DNA of 17,809 nucleotides, from the NCBI GenBank assembly GCA_958349075.1, contig CATWBR010000029.1, positions 1 through 17,809 on the forward strand. The letters run 5' to 3'. A model generated the notes under the pieces. It was not told the DNA's origin. It ran no database searches and saw nothing but the letters and a program-made list of their open reading frames with translations. The stretch is from an uncultured Clostridium sp. Its GTDB lineage: Bacteria; Bacillota; Clostridia; Lachnospirales; Lachnospiraceae. Every line of letters begins with the position of its first letter. Position 1 is the stretch's first letter. The position numbers and the translations under genes were made by a program. Below are positions 7,207-14,295 of the stretch, one piece after another.

Positions 7207-8279
7207 AAGAGCCGTTAATCCGTGTAGTGAAAAAAGCGGAGCTGGGCAGCAGGGAGACATTTATCCTGCGTCTGGAAGCGATTCTGCTGGCGCTTGTGGC
7301 CGGTGGGCTTTTTATTCTGATAATCGGACAGAATCCATTTGTCATTTATAAAACAATTATTACCGGGGCGCTCCGGAGCCAGATGGCAATCCAGGCTACG
7401 GTAAAGATTGCGATACCGCTGCTGATTGCATCGCTTGGCGTAACGCTGGCATTCAAGATGAAATTCTGGAATATTGGCGCGGAGGGCCAGATTATCGCGG
7501 GCGGTATCTGTGCCTCCTATTTTGCCCTGTTCCATTCGGGATGGAATCATTGGGTGCTGGTAATCGTCATGTTCATCGCAGGAGCCGTGGGAGGCGGCCT
7601 GTGGGGACTGATCCCGGCATGGTTCAAGACGAAATACGATACGAATGAGACTTTATTTACTCTGATGTTAAACTATATCGCCCTGAATATCATTGTGTTC
7701 CTGAGAGAGGGGCCATGGCGTGATCCAGGTTCTCAAGGGTATGCGAAGATAGCCAGATTTGATAAGAACGCGGCTCTTGATAAGGTGTTCGGAATCCAGT
7801 TCGGATGGATCATCGCGCTGGCCCTGGTTGTGCTGGTACTTATTTATATGAAGTATTCCAAACAGGGGTACGAGATAGGTGTTGTGGGAGAGAGCCAGGA
7901 GACGGCGCGGTATGCGGGAATGAATGTGAAAAAAGTTGTTCTTCGCACGATGTTCCTTTCCGGCGCAGTGTGCGGTATCGGAGGAATGGTCCAGGCGGCC
8001 GGTTCCGACGTGACACTGACGACTGCGGTGGCCGGAGGCGTCGGATTTACGGCAATCATCGTGGCATGGCTGGCACAGCTCAATCCGCCGGCAATTCTCA
8101 TTGTAACAATCCTGTTCAGTATTCTGGAAAAAGGAAGCAGCGTGGTTCAGTCCTCCTTCGGACTGTCCTCCGACAGTGCGGATGTCCTTCAGGGAGTAAT
8201 CCTGTTCTTTATTTTGGGATGTGAAATATTTATACGGTATAAATTTGTTTTGCGGGGGAAAGGAGGCGCCAGGGCATGA
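7203..8279 (+). CDS. ABC importer permease 1 (NupP-like)
   Basis: This 358-residue membrane protein of the branched-chain/ribose-type permease family (BPD_transp_2) begins with a short basic cytoplasmic segment, then a long hydrophobic helix (about 25-42) and some eight further spans. The motif FWNIGAEGQIIAGG (88-101) corresponds to the FNIGAEGQ signature of the larger permease in nucleoside ABC systems, and VVGESQETARYAGMNVKK is the cytoplasmic coupling region that contacts the ATPase. The start codon overlaps the ATPase stop (ATGA) and has an AGGAGGAG site upstream. It should pair with the next gene product as a heterodimeric channel in the cytoplasmic membrane. Family assignment is firm; the transported compound is inferred to be a nucleoside. 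Confidence 0.92.
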   Translation: MKEPLIRVVKKAELGSRETFILRLEAILLALVAGGLFILIIGQNPFVIYKTIITGALRSQMAIQATVKIAIPLLIASLGVTLAFKMKFWNIGAEGQIIAGGICASYFALFHSGWNHWVLVIVMFIAGAVGGGLWGLIPAWFKTKYDTNETLFTLMLNYIALNIIVFLREGPWRDPGSQGYAKIARFDKNAALDKVFGIQFGWIIALALVVLVLIYMKYSKQGYEIGVVGESQETARYAGMNVKKVVLRTMFLSGAVCGIGGMVQAAGSDVTLTTAVAGGVGFTAIIVAWLAQLNPPAILIVTILFSILEKGSSVVQSSFGLSSDSADVLQGVILFFILGCEIFIRYKFVLRGKGGARA

Positions 8280-9238
8280 GTGGTGATATCGTAATTAAAT
8301 TTCTAGTAGCGGCAGTACTTGCGGGAACGCCGTTTCTCTTCGGCACGGTGGGCGAGATTCTGAGCGAAAAAGTGGGCCATCTGAACCTTGGCGTGGAGGG
8401 GATGATGTCCCTCGGAGCCTGTGCAGGATTTATGGCCGGATATATTACGGATAATTTTCTTGTTGCGGTCGTGGCTTCGGCAGCGGCAGGAATGCTGGGC
8501 GCCCTGATTTACGGGGTGCTGACCGTCACGTTTATGGCAAACCAGAACGTAACGGGTCTTACAATGACGATTTTCGGAGTCGGACTTTCCAACTTTATCG
8601 GTGTGTTTATGCTGGAACGTTCCGATGGAGGCACATTAAAGCTTCCGGATACAATCACATCCCAGATGAGAAATATCCATATTCCGGGGCTGAGTGACAT
8701 CCCGGTGCTCGGTGAGCTTTTGTTTTCCTACAATCCGTTTGTCTACCTGGGACTGATCATTGCAATAGCGGCCAGCATCTACCTGTACAAAACCCAGATG
8801 GGACTGAACGTGCAGGCAATCGGTGAGAATCCCGGAGCAGCCGATGCGGCCGGAATTGAGGTTACAAAATGGCGTTATATCAACATTCTGCTTTCTGGCG
8901 CTATCTGCGGAATCGGCGGCGCTTACTGTTCCATGATTATCAACAGCGGCGTGTGGCTGAGGGACAGCGTGGGCGGCCTTGGGTGGATTTCCGTGGCCCT
9001 TGTAATCTTCGCCTCCTGGAAACCGGTCAATGTTATCTACGGTTCTTTCATTTTCGGTGCGCTCAGGGTTCTGAAGTATTATGTTCCAAAGAATACCTAT
9101 GCAATCCCAACGGCATTTTTCGACGCACTGCCGTTCCTGATTACGGCGCTCGTGCTTGTTATCTCCTCCATGAGGAAGAGCAAGGGAGGCCATATCCCGG
9201 CACATCTGGGTATGAATTACTTCAGGGAAGAGAGATAG
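8276..9238 (+). CDS. ABC importer permease 2 (NupQ-like)
   Basis: This 320-residue integral membrane protein belongs to the same family as the preceding gene. It carries the partner signature GEILSEKVGHLNLGVEGMM (26-44) and the ATPase-coupling segment AIGENPGAADAAGIEV. Having separate NIGAEGQ-type and LNLGVEGMM-type permeases is the usual arrangement in NupABC/YufOPQ-like nucleoside importers. Its ATG overlaps the previous stop (ATGA), with an AAAGGAGG site about 9 nt upstream, so the membrane subunits are translationally coupled. The C-terminus is a short basic cytoplasmic tail. A terminator follows at 9359-9390. Confidence 0.92.
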   Translation: MSGDIVIKFLVAAVLAGTPFLFGTVGEILSEKVGHLNLGVEGMMSLGACAGFMAGYITDNFLVAVVASAAAGMLGALIYGVLTVTFMANQNVTGLTMTIFGVGLSNFIGVFMLERSDGGTLKLPDTITSQMRNIHIPGLSDIPVLGELLFSYNPFVYLGLIIAIAASIYLYKTQMGLNVQAIGENPGAADAAGIEVTKWRYINILLSGAICGIGGAYCSMIINSGVWLRDSVGGLGWISVALVIFASWKPVNVIYGSFIFGALRVLKYYVPKNTYAIPTAFFDALPFLITALVLVISSMRKSKGGHIPAHLGMNYFREER

Positions 9239-9309
9239 CGTACGTAAAAAAAGGGAACTCAGAAAAGAGAAAACAGACAGAAAAAATATCAGAAAAAGTA
9301 TCGGAAATG

Positions 9310-9340
9310 ATGAATGAACAGAAGTAATGAATGAACAGAA
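9310..9340 (+). repeat. Two direct copies of ATGAATGAACAGAA
   Basis: The 14-bp sequence occurs at 9310-9323 and 9327-9340, a 17-bp period. It lies in the untranslated tail of the ABC operon, upstream of the terminator. No function can be assigned; it may be a simple slippage duplication. Confidence 0.8.
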
Positions 9341-9358
9341 AGAAATAGGAACAGAAAT

Positions 9359-9390
9359 GAGGAGCGCGTGAAAATGCGTTCCTTTTCTGC
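9359..9390 (+). terminator. Terminator of the BMP-type ABC operon
   Basis: AGGAGCGC (9360-9367) pairs with GCGTTCCT (9376-9383), with one G-U pair and an 8-nt loop, and is followed by TTTTCT. It lies about 120 nt after the last permease stop and before the uvrA promoter. The stem is modest, so some read-through is possible. A small GGGG-GTT-CCCC-TTT element follows at 9396-9409. Confidence 0.7.
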
Positions 9391-9458
9391 TTTCCGGGGG
9401 TTCCCCTTTCCACCCACAATATTTCCCATAAAACCCAAAAAAATATGGAAATTTATGC

Positions 9459-9472
9459 CGAACAAATGTTTG
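9459..9472 (+). promoter_or_regulatory. LexA (SOS) box of uvrA
   Basis: CGAACAAATGTTTG matches the Gram-positive LexA/DinR consensus CGAACRNRYGTTYC at 13 of 14 positions; only the last base differs. It overlaps the -35 hexamer at 9470-9475, so bound LexA would block RNA polymerase. The position, directly before a DNA repair gene known to belong to the SOS regulon in many Firmicutes, strongly supports the call. Confidence 0.9.
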
Positions 9473-9498
9473 CAAAACATATCGGAATATGCTATACT
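9470..9498 (+). promoter_or_regulatory. uvrA promoter
   Basis: TTGCAA (9470-9475) and TATACT (9493-9498) are separated by exactly 17 nt, and TGC before the -10 gives an extended -10 element. Transcription should begin near 9505, leaving a leader of about 175 nt before uvrA. Confidence 0.88.
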
Positions 9499-9563
9499 GG
9501 GATAGCTACAGATAGACAGAAACCATACAAAAAGCTAAATTGATACGGGGCCGATTGAGGATA

Positions 9564-9623
9564 CTTAAGCTATTGTTCGCCGCATAGCGTTTTTCGCAGT
9601 GAGCGAACAGTAACATATTTAAG
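9564..9623 (+). other. Long stem-loop in the uvrA leader
   Basis: An imperfect palindrome of 60 nt is centred on TTTTT (9590-9594). The core is GCG/CGC, then CAT/GTG, then TTGTTCGC (9573-9580) with GCGAACAG (9603-9610), and an outer CTTAA (9564-9568) with TTAAG (9619-9623). It lies wholly inside the predicted leader. It could shape mRNA stability or translation, or be a copy of a dispersed intergenic repeat; one copy cannot tell these apart. Confidence 0.7.
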
Positions 9624-9649
9624 ACAGAATAATAAGCAGCAGGAATTCA

Positions 9650-9676
9650 ATGATGCTTGTATACACAGGAGTTTGA
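9650..9676 (+). CDS. Possible 8-codon upstream ORF before uvrA
   Basis: The ORF reads MMLVYTGV and ends with TGA three bases before the uvrA start codon. An AGGA at 9641-9644 lies 5 nt before its ATG. The uvrA ribosome site AGGAG (9667-9671) is inside the ORF, so translating ribosomes would cover it and then be able to restart at uvrA. This suggests coupling, but the ORF is short enough to be chance. Confidence 0.35.
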   Translation: MMLVYTGV

Positions 9677-9679
9677 ATA

Positions 9680-12508
9680 ATGGCGAAGCAGTATATTAAA
9701 ATACGTGGTGCCAATGAGCACAATCTGAAGAATGTTTCACTTGATATTCCGAGAAATGAGCTGGTCGTCCTGACCGGTCTGTCAGGCTCGGGTAAATCAT
9801 CGCTGGCTTTCGACACGATCTACGCGGAAGGCCAGAGAAGATATATGGAATCCCTGTCTTCTTATGCGAGGCAGTTCCTTGGACAGATGGAGAAACCGGA
9901 TGTGGAGAGCATAGAGGGGCTTTCCCCGGCTATTTCCATTGATCAGAAGTCCACGAACAGAAACCCGCGTTCCACGGTCGGGACGGTCACGGAGATTTAT
10001 GATTATATGCGTCTCCTCTATGCGAGAATCGGGATTCCCCACTGTCCGAAGTGCGGCCGTGAGATTAAGAAGCAGACCGTGGATCAGATGGTAGACCAGA
10101 TCCTTGATCTGCCCGAGAAGACGAGGATACAGCTTCTGGCGCCTGTTGTAAGGGGACGCAAAGGCCGTCATGAGAAGGTGCTGGAACAGGCGAAGAAGAG
10201 CGGTTATGTCCGTGTCAGGATTGACGGCAATCTCTATGAACTGACGGAATCAATTGCTCTGGAGAAGAATATTAAACATAATATTGAGATCGTAGTGGAC
10301 CGTCTTGTGGTAAAGGAGGGAATTGAGAAACGCCTTTCCGATTCCATCGACACCGTTATGGGGCTGACCGGGGGACTGATGATGGTGGATGTATTTGGAC
10401 AGGAGCCGATTATGTTCAGCCAGAGTTTTTCCTGCCCGGACTGCGGAATCAGCGTGGACGAAGTGGAACCGAGGAGCTTTTCCTTTAATAACCCCTTCGG
10501 AGCCTGCCCCGACTGTTATGGTTTGGGATATAAGATGGAGTTTGACGAGGATCTGATGATACCGGACAAGAGCCTCAGCATTAAACAGGGGGCCATTGTG
10601 GCGATGGGCTGGCAGTCCTGCTGTGACAAGGGCAGCTTTACCGGAGCAATTCTGGAGGCGCTGGCGGAGGAGTACCACTTCAGCCTGGATACACCCTTTG
10701 AGGAGTACCCGAAGGAAGTGCACGATATCCTGCTTAAGGGAACCGACGGAAAGATTGTAAAGGTGCGCTACAGAGGACAGAGGGGCGAAGGAATTTATGA
10801 CATCGCCTTCGAGGGCCTGATTCAGAATATGAATAAGAAGTACAGGGAGACATTCTCCGATTCGATGAAGGCGGAATATGAGACCTTTATGAGAATCACT
10901 CCGTGCCCGACCTGCCGCGGACAGCGTCTGAAGCAGGAAGCGCTGGCTGTAACGGTGGGAGGCTGCAATATTTACGAGGCAACCAACATGTCCATCGTGA
11001 AGTACCGTGAGTTCCTGGATGAGCTTCAGCTTACGACGATGCAGGAGACAATCGGCGCTCCGATTCTCAAGGAAATTAAGGCAAGAGTGTCCTTCCTGAT
11101 TAACGTCGGACTTGATTATCTGTCACTGGCCCGTGCTACGGGAACACTTTCAGGAGGCGAGGCCCAGCGTATCCGTCTTGCCACCCAGATTGGTTCCGGT
11201 CTGGTCGGCGTGGCCTATATTCTCGATGAGCCGAGTATCGGCCTCCATCAGAGGGATAATGACAAGCTTTTGCAGACGCTTCTCCATCTGCGCGACCTGG
11301 GCAATTCTGTGCTCGTGGTGGAGCATGATGAAGATACGATGCGCGCGGCCGACTGTATCGTAGATATCGGACCGGGCGCCGGAGAGCATGGCGGAAACGT
11401 GGTTGCTGTCGGTACGGCGGATGAAATTATGGCATGTAAGGATTCTATCACGGGAGCCTATTTGAGCGGCCGGGAGAAGATTCCGGTTCCCGGCGAGCGG
11501 AGAACGCCGACGGGCTGGCTGACCGTAAAGGGAGCCGCCGAGAATAACCTGAAGAATATCGATGTATCCTTCCCGCTGGGTGTAATGACCTGCGTGACCG
11601 GAGTGTCGGGATCCGGAAAGAGTTCCCTGGTAAATGAGATCTTATACAAGGCCCTGGCCAAGAAGCTGAACCGCGCCCGCACAATTCCGGGAAAGCATAA
11701 GAAGATAGAAGGTGTGGAGCAGCTCGATAAGATTATTGCTATCGACCAGTCCCCAATCGGACGTACTCCGCGTTCTAACCCTGCGACTTATACGGGGGCG
11801 TTTGATTTAATCAGGGATTTGTTTGCATCGACCTCCGATTCCAAGGCCAAGGGATATAACAAGGGGCGCTTCAGTTTTAATAAGAAGGGCGGCCGTTGTG
11901 AGGCATGTACCGGAGACGGAATTATCAAGATTGAGATGCATTTCCTGCCCGATGTTTACGTTCCGTGCGAGGTCTGCGGAGGCAAGAGATATAACAGGGA
12001 GACCCTGGACGTAAAATATAAGGGAAAGAGCATCTACGACGTCCTGAATATGACGGTGGAGGAGGCGCTCAAATTCTTTGAGAATGTTCCGTCCATTTAC
12101 CGTAAGATAGAGACACTTTACGATGTGGGACTTTCCTATATCCGTCTGGGACAGCCCTCAACAGAGTTATCCGGCGGTGAGGCTCAGCGTATCAAGCTGG
12201 CTACGGAGCTGAGCAAGAGGGGTACCGGAAAGACGATTTACATTCTGGATGAGCCGACAACAGGACTCCATTTTGCCGATGTCCACAAACTGATTGAGAT
12301 TCTCCGCAGGCTGTCGGACGGCGGCAATACGGTTGTTGTTATTGAACATAATCTGGATGTGATTAAGACGGCCGACTACCTGATTGATATCGGACCGGAA
12401 GGCGGAGACAAGGGCGGTACGGTGATTGCCCAGGGAACGCCGGAAGAGGTGGCAAAGAGCCCTGTTTCCTACACGGGAGAGTATGTAAAGAAATATCTGG
12501 AACTATAG
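9680..12508 (+). CDS. uvrA: UvrA, excinuclease ABC subunit A
   Basis: This is a complete 942-residue UvrA, close to the 940 residues of the E. coli protein. UvrA dimers scan DNA for bulky lesions and load UvrB for nucleotide excision repair. Visible parts are Walker [10 protein letters not shown] (33-41), an early CPKC pair near 122-125, a zinc-binding module with CPDC pairs near 252 and 275, signature [12 protein letters not shown] (about 489-500), a second Walker [10 protein letters not shown] (about 638-646), the C-terminal zinc finger CEAC...CEVCGGKRY (about 740-770), and a second [12 protein letters not shown] near 830. AGGAG lies 8 nt before the ATG. No uvrB lies next to it in this window, although the two are often adjacent in Firmicutes; this copy has its own SOS-controlled promoter. 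Downstream is a convergent gene separated by a large hairpin. Confidence 0.98.
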   Translation: MAKQYIKIRGANEHNLKNVSLDIPRNELVVLTGLSGSGKSSLAFDTIYAEGQRRYMESLSSYARQFLGQMEKPDVESIEGLSPAISIDQKSTNRNPRSTVGTVTEIYDYMRLLYARIGIPHCPKCGREIKKQTVDQMVDQILDLPEKTRIQLLAPVVRGRKGRHEKVLEQAKKSGYVRVRIDGNLYELTESIALEKNIKHNIEIVVDRLVVKEGIEKRLSDSIDTVMGLTGGLMMVDVFGQEPIMFSQSFSCPDCGISVDEVEPRSFSFNNPFGACPDCYGLGYKMEFDEDLMIPDKSLSIKQGAIVAMGWQSCCDKGSFTGAILEALAEEYHFSLDTPFEEYPKEVHDILLKGTDGKIVKVRYRGQRGEGIYDIAFEGLIQNMNKKYRETFSDSMKAEYETFMRITPCPTCRGQRLKQEALAVTVGGCNIYEATNMSIVKYREFLDELQLTTMQETIGAPILKEIKARVSFLINVGLDYLSLARATGTLSGGEAQRIRLATQIGSGLVGVAYILDEPSIGLHQRDNDKLLQTLLHLRDLGNSVLVVEHDEDTMRAADCIVDIGPGAGEHGGNVVAVGTADEIMACKDSITGAYLSGREKIPVPGERRTPTGWLTVKGAAENNLKNIDVSFPLGVMTCVTGVSGSGKSSLVNEILYKALAKKLNRARTIPGKHKKIEGVEQLDKIIAIDQSPIGRTPRSNPATYTGAFDLIRDLFASTSDSKAKGYNKGRFSFNKKGGRCEACTGDGIIKIEMHFLPDVYVPCEVCGGKRYNRETLDVKYKGKSIYDVLNMTVEEALKFFENVPSIYRKIETLYDVGLSYIRLGQPSTELSGGEAQRIKLATELSKRGTGKTIYILDEPTTGLHFADVHKLIEILRRLSDGGNTVVVIEHNLDVIKTADYLIDIGPEGGDKGGTVIAQGTPEEVAKSPVSYTGEYVKKYLEL

Positions 12509-12533
12509 GGAATGTGCAGTTCCGATCTATGAC

Positions 12534-12590
12534 AGAAGCGGTTTATGGCAGAAGCGGTTTATGAAAGAAGCAATTTGTGAAAGAAGCAGA
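12534..12590 (+). repeat. Degenerate 16-bp tandem repeat after uvrA
   Basis: Units begin at 12534, 12550, 12566 and 12582. The first two read AGAAGCGGTTTATGGC and AGAAGCGGTTTATGAA; the third has AGAAGCAATTTGTGAA; the fourth is partial and runs into the terminator stem. The period is not a multiple of three and the repeat lies in untranslated sequence. Decay from left to right suggests an older slippage array. Confidence 0.9.
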
Positions 12591-12640
12591 GGGAAGCATG
12601 CCTGGGCAGAGTGATTTTGTCCGGGCATGCTTCCCTCTGC
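12586..12640. terminator. Very stable hairpin between convergent genes, probable bidirectional terminator
   Basis: GCAGAGGGAAGCATGCC (12586-12602) pairs perfectly over 17 bp with 12624-12640, and a T-G wobble plus GGGCA/TGTCC extend the stem to 23 bp around a 9-nt loop. It lies between the uvrA stop and the stop of the minus-strand hydrolase. On the minus strand it is followed by TTCTTTC; on the plus strand the nearest T-run is GTTTTA about nine bases on. Both tails are poor, but the stem and position suit termination from both sides. Confidence 0.75.
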
Positions 12641-12684
12641 GGCGTATGTTTTAACTCCTGCAGATTTAACTTTGGGGATAACCC

Positions 12685-14130
12685 CTATTCAGTCTGAAAT
12701 TTGCGGACAGCGGACGGCATTACCTCTCTGGGGATTGGCTGATAGCGTTCGCCGTTTAACTGTTCCTCCCATTCTCTGCGGGCCTCTTTTACAGTTTCAG
12801 GGTTGAGGTACAGGTCGATTGCCCCTCCGGCCATGACTTTTCCGGCATAAATCAGTCCTTTGTGCGCGATGGAGCTTTTTCCCTGTGCGGTGCGCTGCCA
12901 GGAATGGGCGGGGGTGCCGCAGCACATGGTGGCGGCCTGTATTTGTCCGGTTGGGCAGAGCCAGCTTACATCCCCTACATCCGTGGAGGACGGTAGTGTC
13001 ACCGTGACAGGAAGATCCGGCACGGCAAAAGAGTGAATCGGTTCACCGATATAGGGTTTAACAAATGCCCGGACTTTTGGCCCCAGCTTTTCGGCGGCTG
13101 CAATGAGACTGTCTTTTACGGGAAGAGTAGACTGTATTTCTGCCGCATAAGCCAGTTCTTCCTTTGTGAATTGATTGGCCGGTACTTCCTGAAGGTTTGC
13201 AGCAAGGACACTTGACAGGGTCCTGTTAGGCACGATGTCGGCACAGGCTTTAATAAACTGGATATCCACACTGGTACCGGTCATCAGGGCTGCGCCCTTT
13301 GCAACATCGTCCACGCGGGCGTTAATCTCTTTTACCTGGCTGATTTTCGGGGCGCGTATCAGGTAAACGGCCTCGGCTTCGGATTGAACGACATTCGGAG
13401 AAAAACCTCCCGTATTTGTCACGGCATAGTGGATTCTTGCCTCCGGGATAATGTGTTCTCTGAGAAATTGGACTCCCGTGTTAAAGAGAGTTACGGCATC
13501 CAGCGCGCTGCGGCCAAGATGAGGTGAAGCCGCCGCGTGGGAGCTGGTTCCATGGAAACGGTAGAGCACCTCCTGGTTTGCCAGGCATTTGACGGCAGGG
13601 CCTGCATTGATATCGCCCGGATGCCAGGACAGGGCACAGTCCAATTCATCGAAAATCCCCTCACGCGCCATAAATGCCTTTCCGGCCCCGCCTTCTTCAC
13701 CGGGGCAGCCGTAGTAAATTACGGTACCGGAAATGTCAGTCTCCGTGAGAAAGTGTTTTATAGCAATGGCTGCGGCCAGTGAACCGGCGCCGAGAAGATT
13801 ATGGCCGCAGCCATGTCCGTTTCCCCCCGGCATCACCTCTTCCTGGTGAAAAATATCTGCTTTCTGGCTCATTCCCGAGAGGGCGTCGTATTCCCCGAGT
13901 ATCCCGATTACAGGAGCTCCGCCTCCAAAGCGGCCCGAGAAAGCAGTCTCTATGCCGGCCAGCCCGCGTTTTACTTCAAAACCTTCCTGTTCCAGCGCCT
14001 GACATAAAATGCCCGCTGCAAAATGCTCTTCAAAGGATGTTTCCGGATGTTCCCATATTGCATCGGAAATACTGCAAATCCAATCTTTTTTCCGGTCGAT
14101 TTCCGACCACGCGTTTTCTTTTACATTCAT
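12685..14130 (-). CDS. abgB: AbgB-like M20 amidohydrolase (p-aminobenzoyl-glutamate hydrolase family)
   Basis: This 481-residue protein has the same length as E. coli AbgB and follows it closely through conserved blocks: IWEHPET (25-31), GEYDALSG (79-86), GHGCGHNLLG (105-114), CPGEEGG (142-148), WHP (169-171), SSHAAASPHLGRSALDAV (196-213), a long NTGGFSPNVVQ segment and STDVGDVSW. The His, Asp and Glu residues in these blocks are the metal ligands and catalytic glutamate of M20 peptidases. Such enzymes cleave the amide of p-aminobenzoyl-glutamate, a folate breakdown product, or of N-acyl amino acids, in the cytoplasm. In E. coli AbgB works with AbgA and the transporter AbgT; neither is here. 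Instead a GltS-family symporter gene lies upstream on the same strand. A CAGGAG site lies 6 nt before the ATG. The exact substrate is therefore open. Confidence 0.82.
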   Translation of the reverse strand: MNVKENAWSEIDRKKDWICSISDAIWEHPETSFEEHFAAGILCQALEQEGFEVKRGLAGIETAFSGRFGGGAPVIGILGEYDALSGMSQKADIFHQEEVMPGGNGHGCGHNLLGAGSLAAAIAIKHFLTETDISGTVIYYGCPGEEGGAGKAFMAREGIFDELDCALSWHPGDINAGPAVKCLANQEVLYRFHGTSSHAAASPHLGRSALDAVTLFNTGVQFLREHIIPEARIHYAVTNTGGFSPNVVQSEAEAVYLIRAPKISQVKEINARVDDVAKGAALMTGTSVDIQFIKACADIVPNRTLSSVLAANLQEVPANQFTKEELAYAAEIQSTLPVKDSLIAAAEKLGPKVRAFVKPYIGEPIHSFAVPDLPVTVTLPSSTDVGDVSWLCPTGQIQAATMCCGTPAHSWQRTAQGKSSIAHKGLIYAGKVMAGGAIDLYLNPETVKEARREWEEQLNGERYQPIPREVMPSAVRKFQTE

Positions 14131-14204
14131 ATTAGTCTCCTGATTCTCAATTAGTTGATGGTGGCGCCGTTATAATTACTCCTTTATTGGGAAGTTGAAA
14201 TCAT

Positions 14205-14285
14205 TTACGATGCTGTTAAGTTATTTACTGCAGTGCTGATTTTGTTTATTGCGTCATTCATTTCAGTTAGCTTTGTGACCGTCAT
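14205..14285 (-). CDS. Candidate 26-codon small protein between symporter and hydrolase genes
   Basis: Starting 10 nt after the symporter stop, an ATG at 14285 opens a 26-codon ORF: MTVTKLTEMNDAIN then KISTAVNNLTAS, ending with TAA. The bases between, TGAGGTGCCGGAA, give an AGGTG ribosome site 6 nt before the ATG and overlapping the symporter stop, a good arrangement for coupled translation. The peptide has no membrane span; spacing of Leu, Met, Ile, Ile, Val and Leu suggests an amphipathic helix. I recognise no family. It might be an accessory peptide of the symporter, or a chance ORF in a 165-nt spacer. Confidence 0.4.
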   Translation of the reverse strand: MTVTKLTEMNDAINKISTAVNNLTAS

Positions 14286-14295
14286 TTCCGGCACC

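Larger units (their letters stand above)
9239..9679. other. Gene-free interval between the ABC operon and uvrA
   Basis: These 441 bases hold, in order: a purine-rich 3' untranslated stretch, a duplicated 14-bp sequence, the ABC-operon terminator, an A+T-rich inverted repeat (9421-9430 with 9444-9452, one bulge), the SOS box, the uvrA promoter, a leader with a long stem-loop, and a short upstream ORF. Only the 8-codon ORF is considered possibly translated. Confidence 0.7.

Noticed and set aside
7805..8224. 139-codon + strand ORF inside permease 1
   Set aside because: Alternate frame of a well-supported membrane protein; Gly/Arg-rich composition is typical of such shadows.
8869..9327. 152-codon + strand ORF overlapping the end of permease 2
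   Set aside because: It is out of frame with a certain gene, and its tail is low-complexity Lys/Glu from purine-rich untranslated DNA.
8636..9475. 279-codon minus-strand ORF opposite the second permease
   Set aside because: It is antisense to a clear permease and spans the operon terminator and the SOS box; the product looks like a frame shadow.
12534..12590. Possible CRISPR array
   Set aside because: The 16-bp units are directly adjacent with no unique spacers, so this is a simple tandem repeat.
12674..12685. GGGG-ATAA-CCCC after the hydrolase stop, sharing GATA(A)CCCCTAT with the LysR palindrome
   Set aside because: Only half of the palindrome is matched and it sits at the 3' end of the operon; chance similarity is more likely than an operator.
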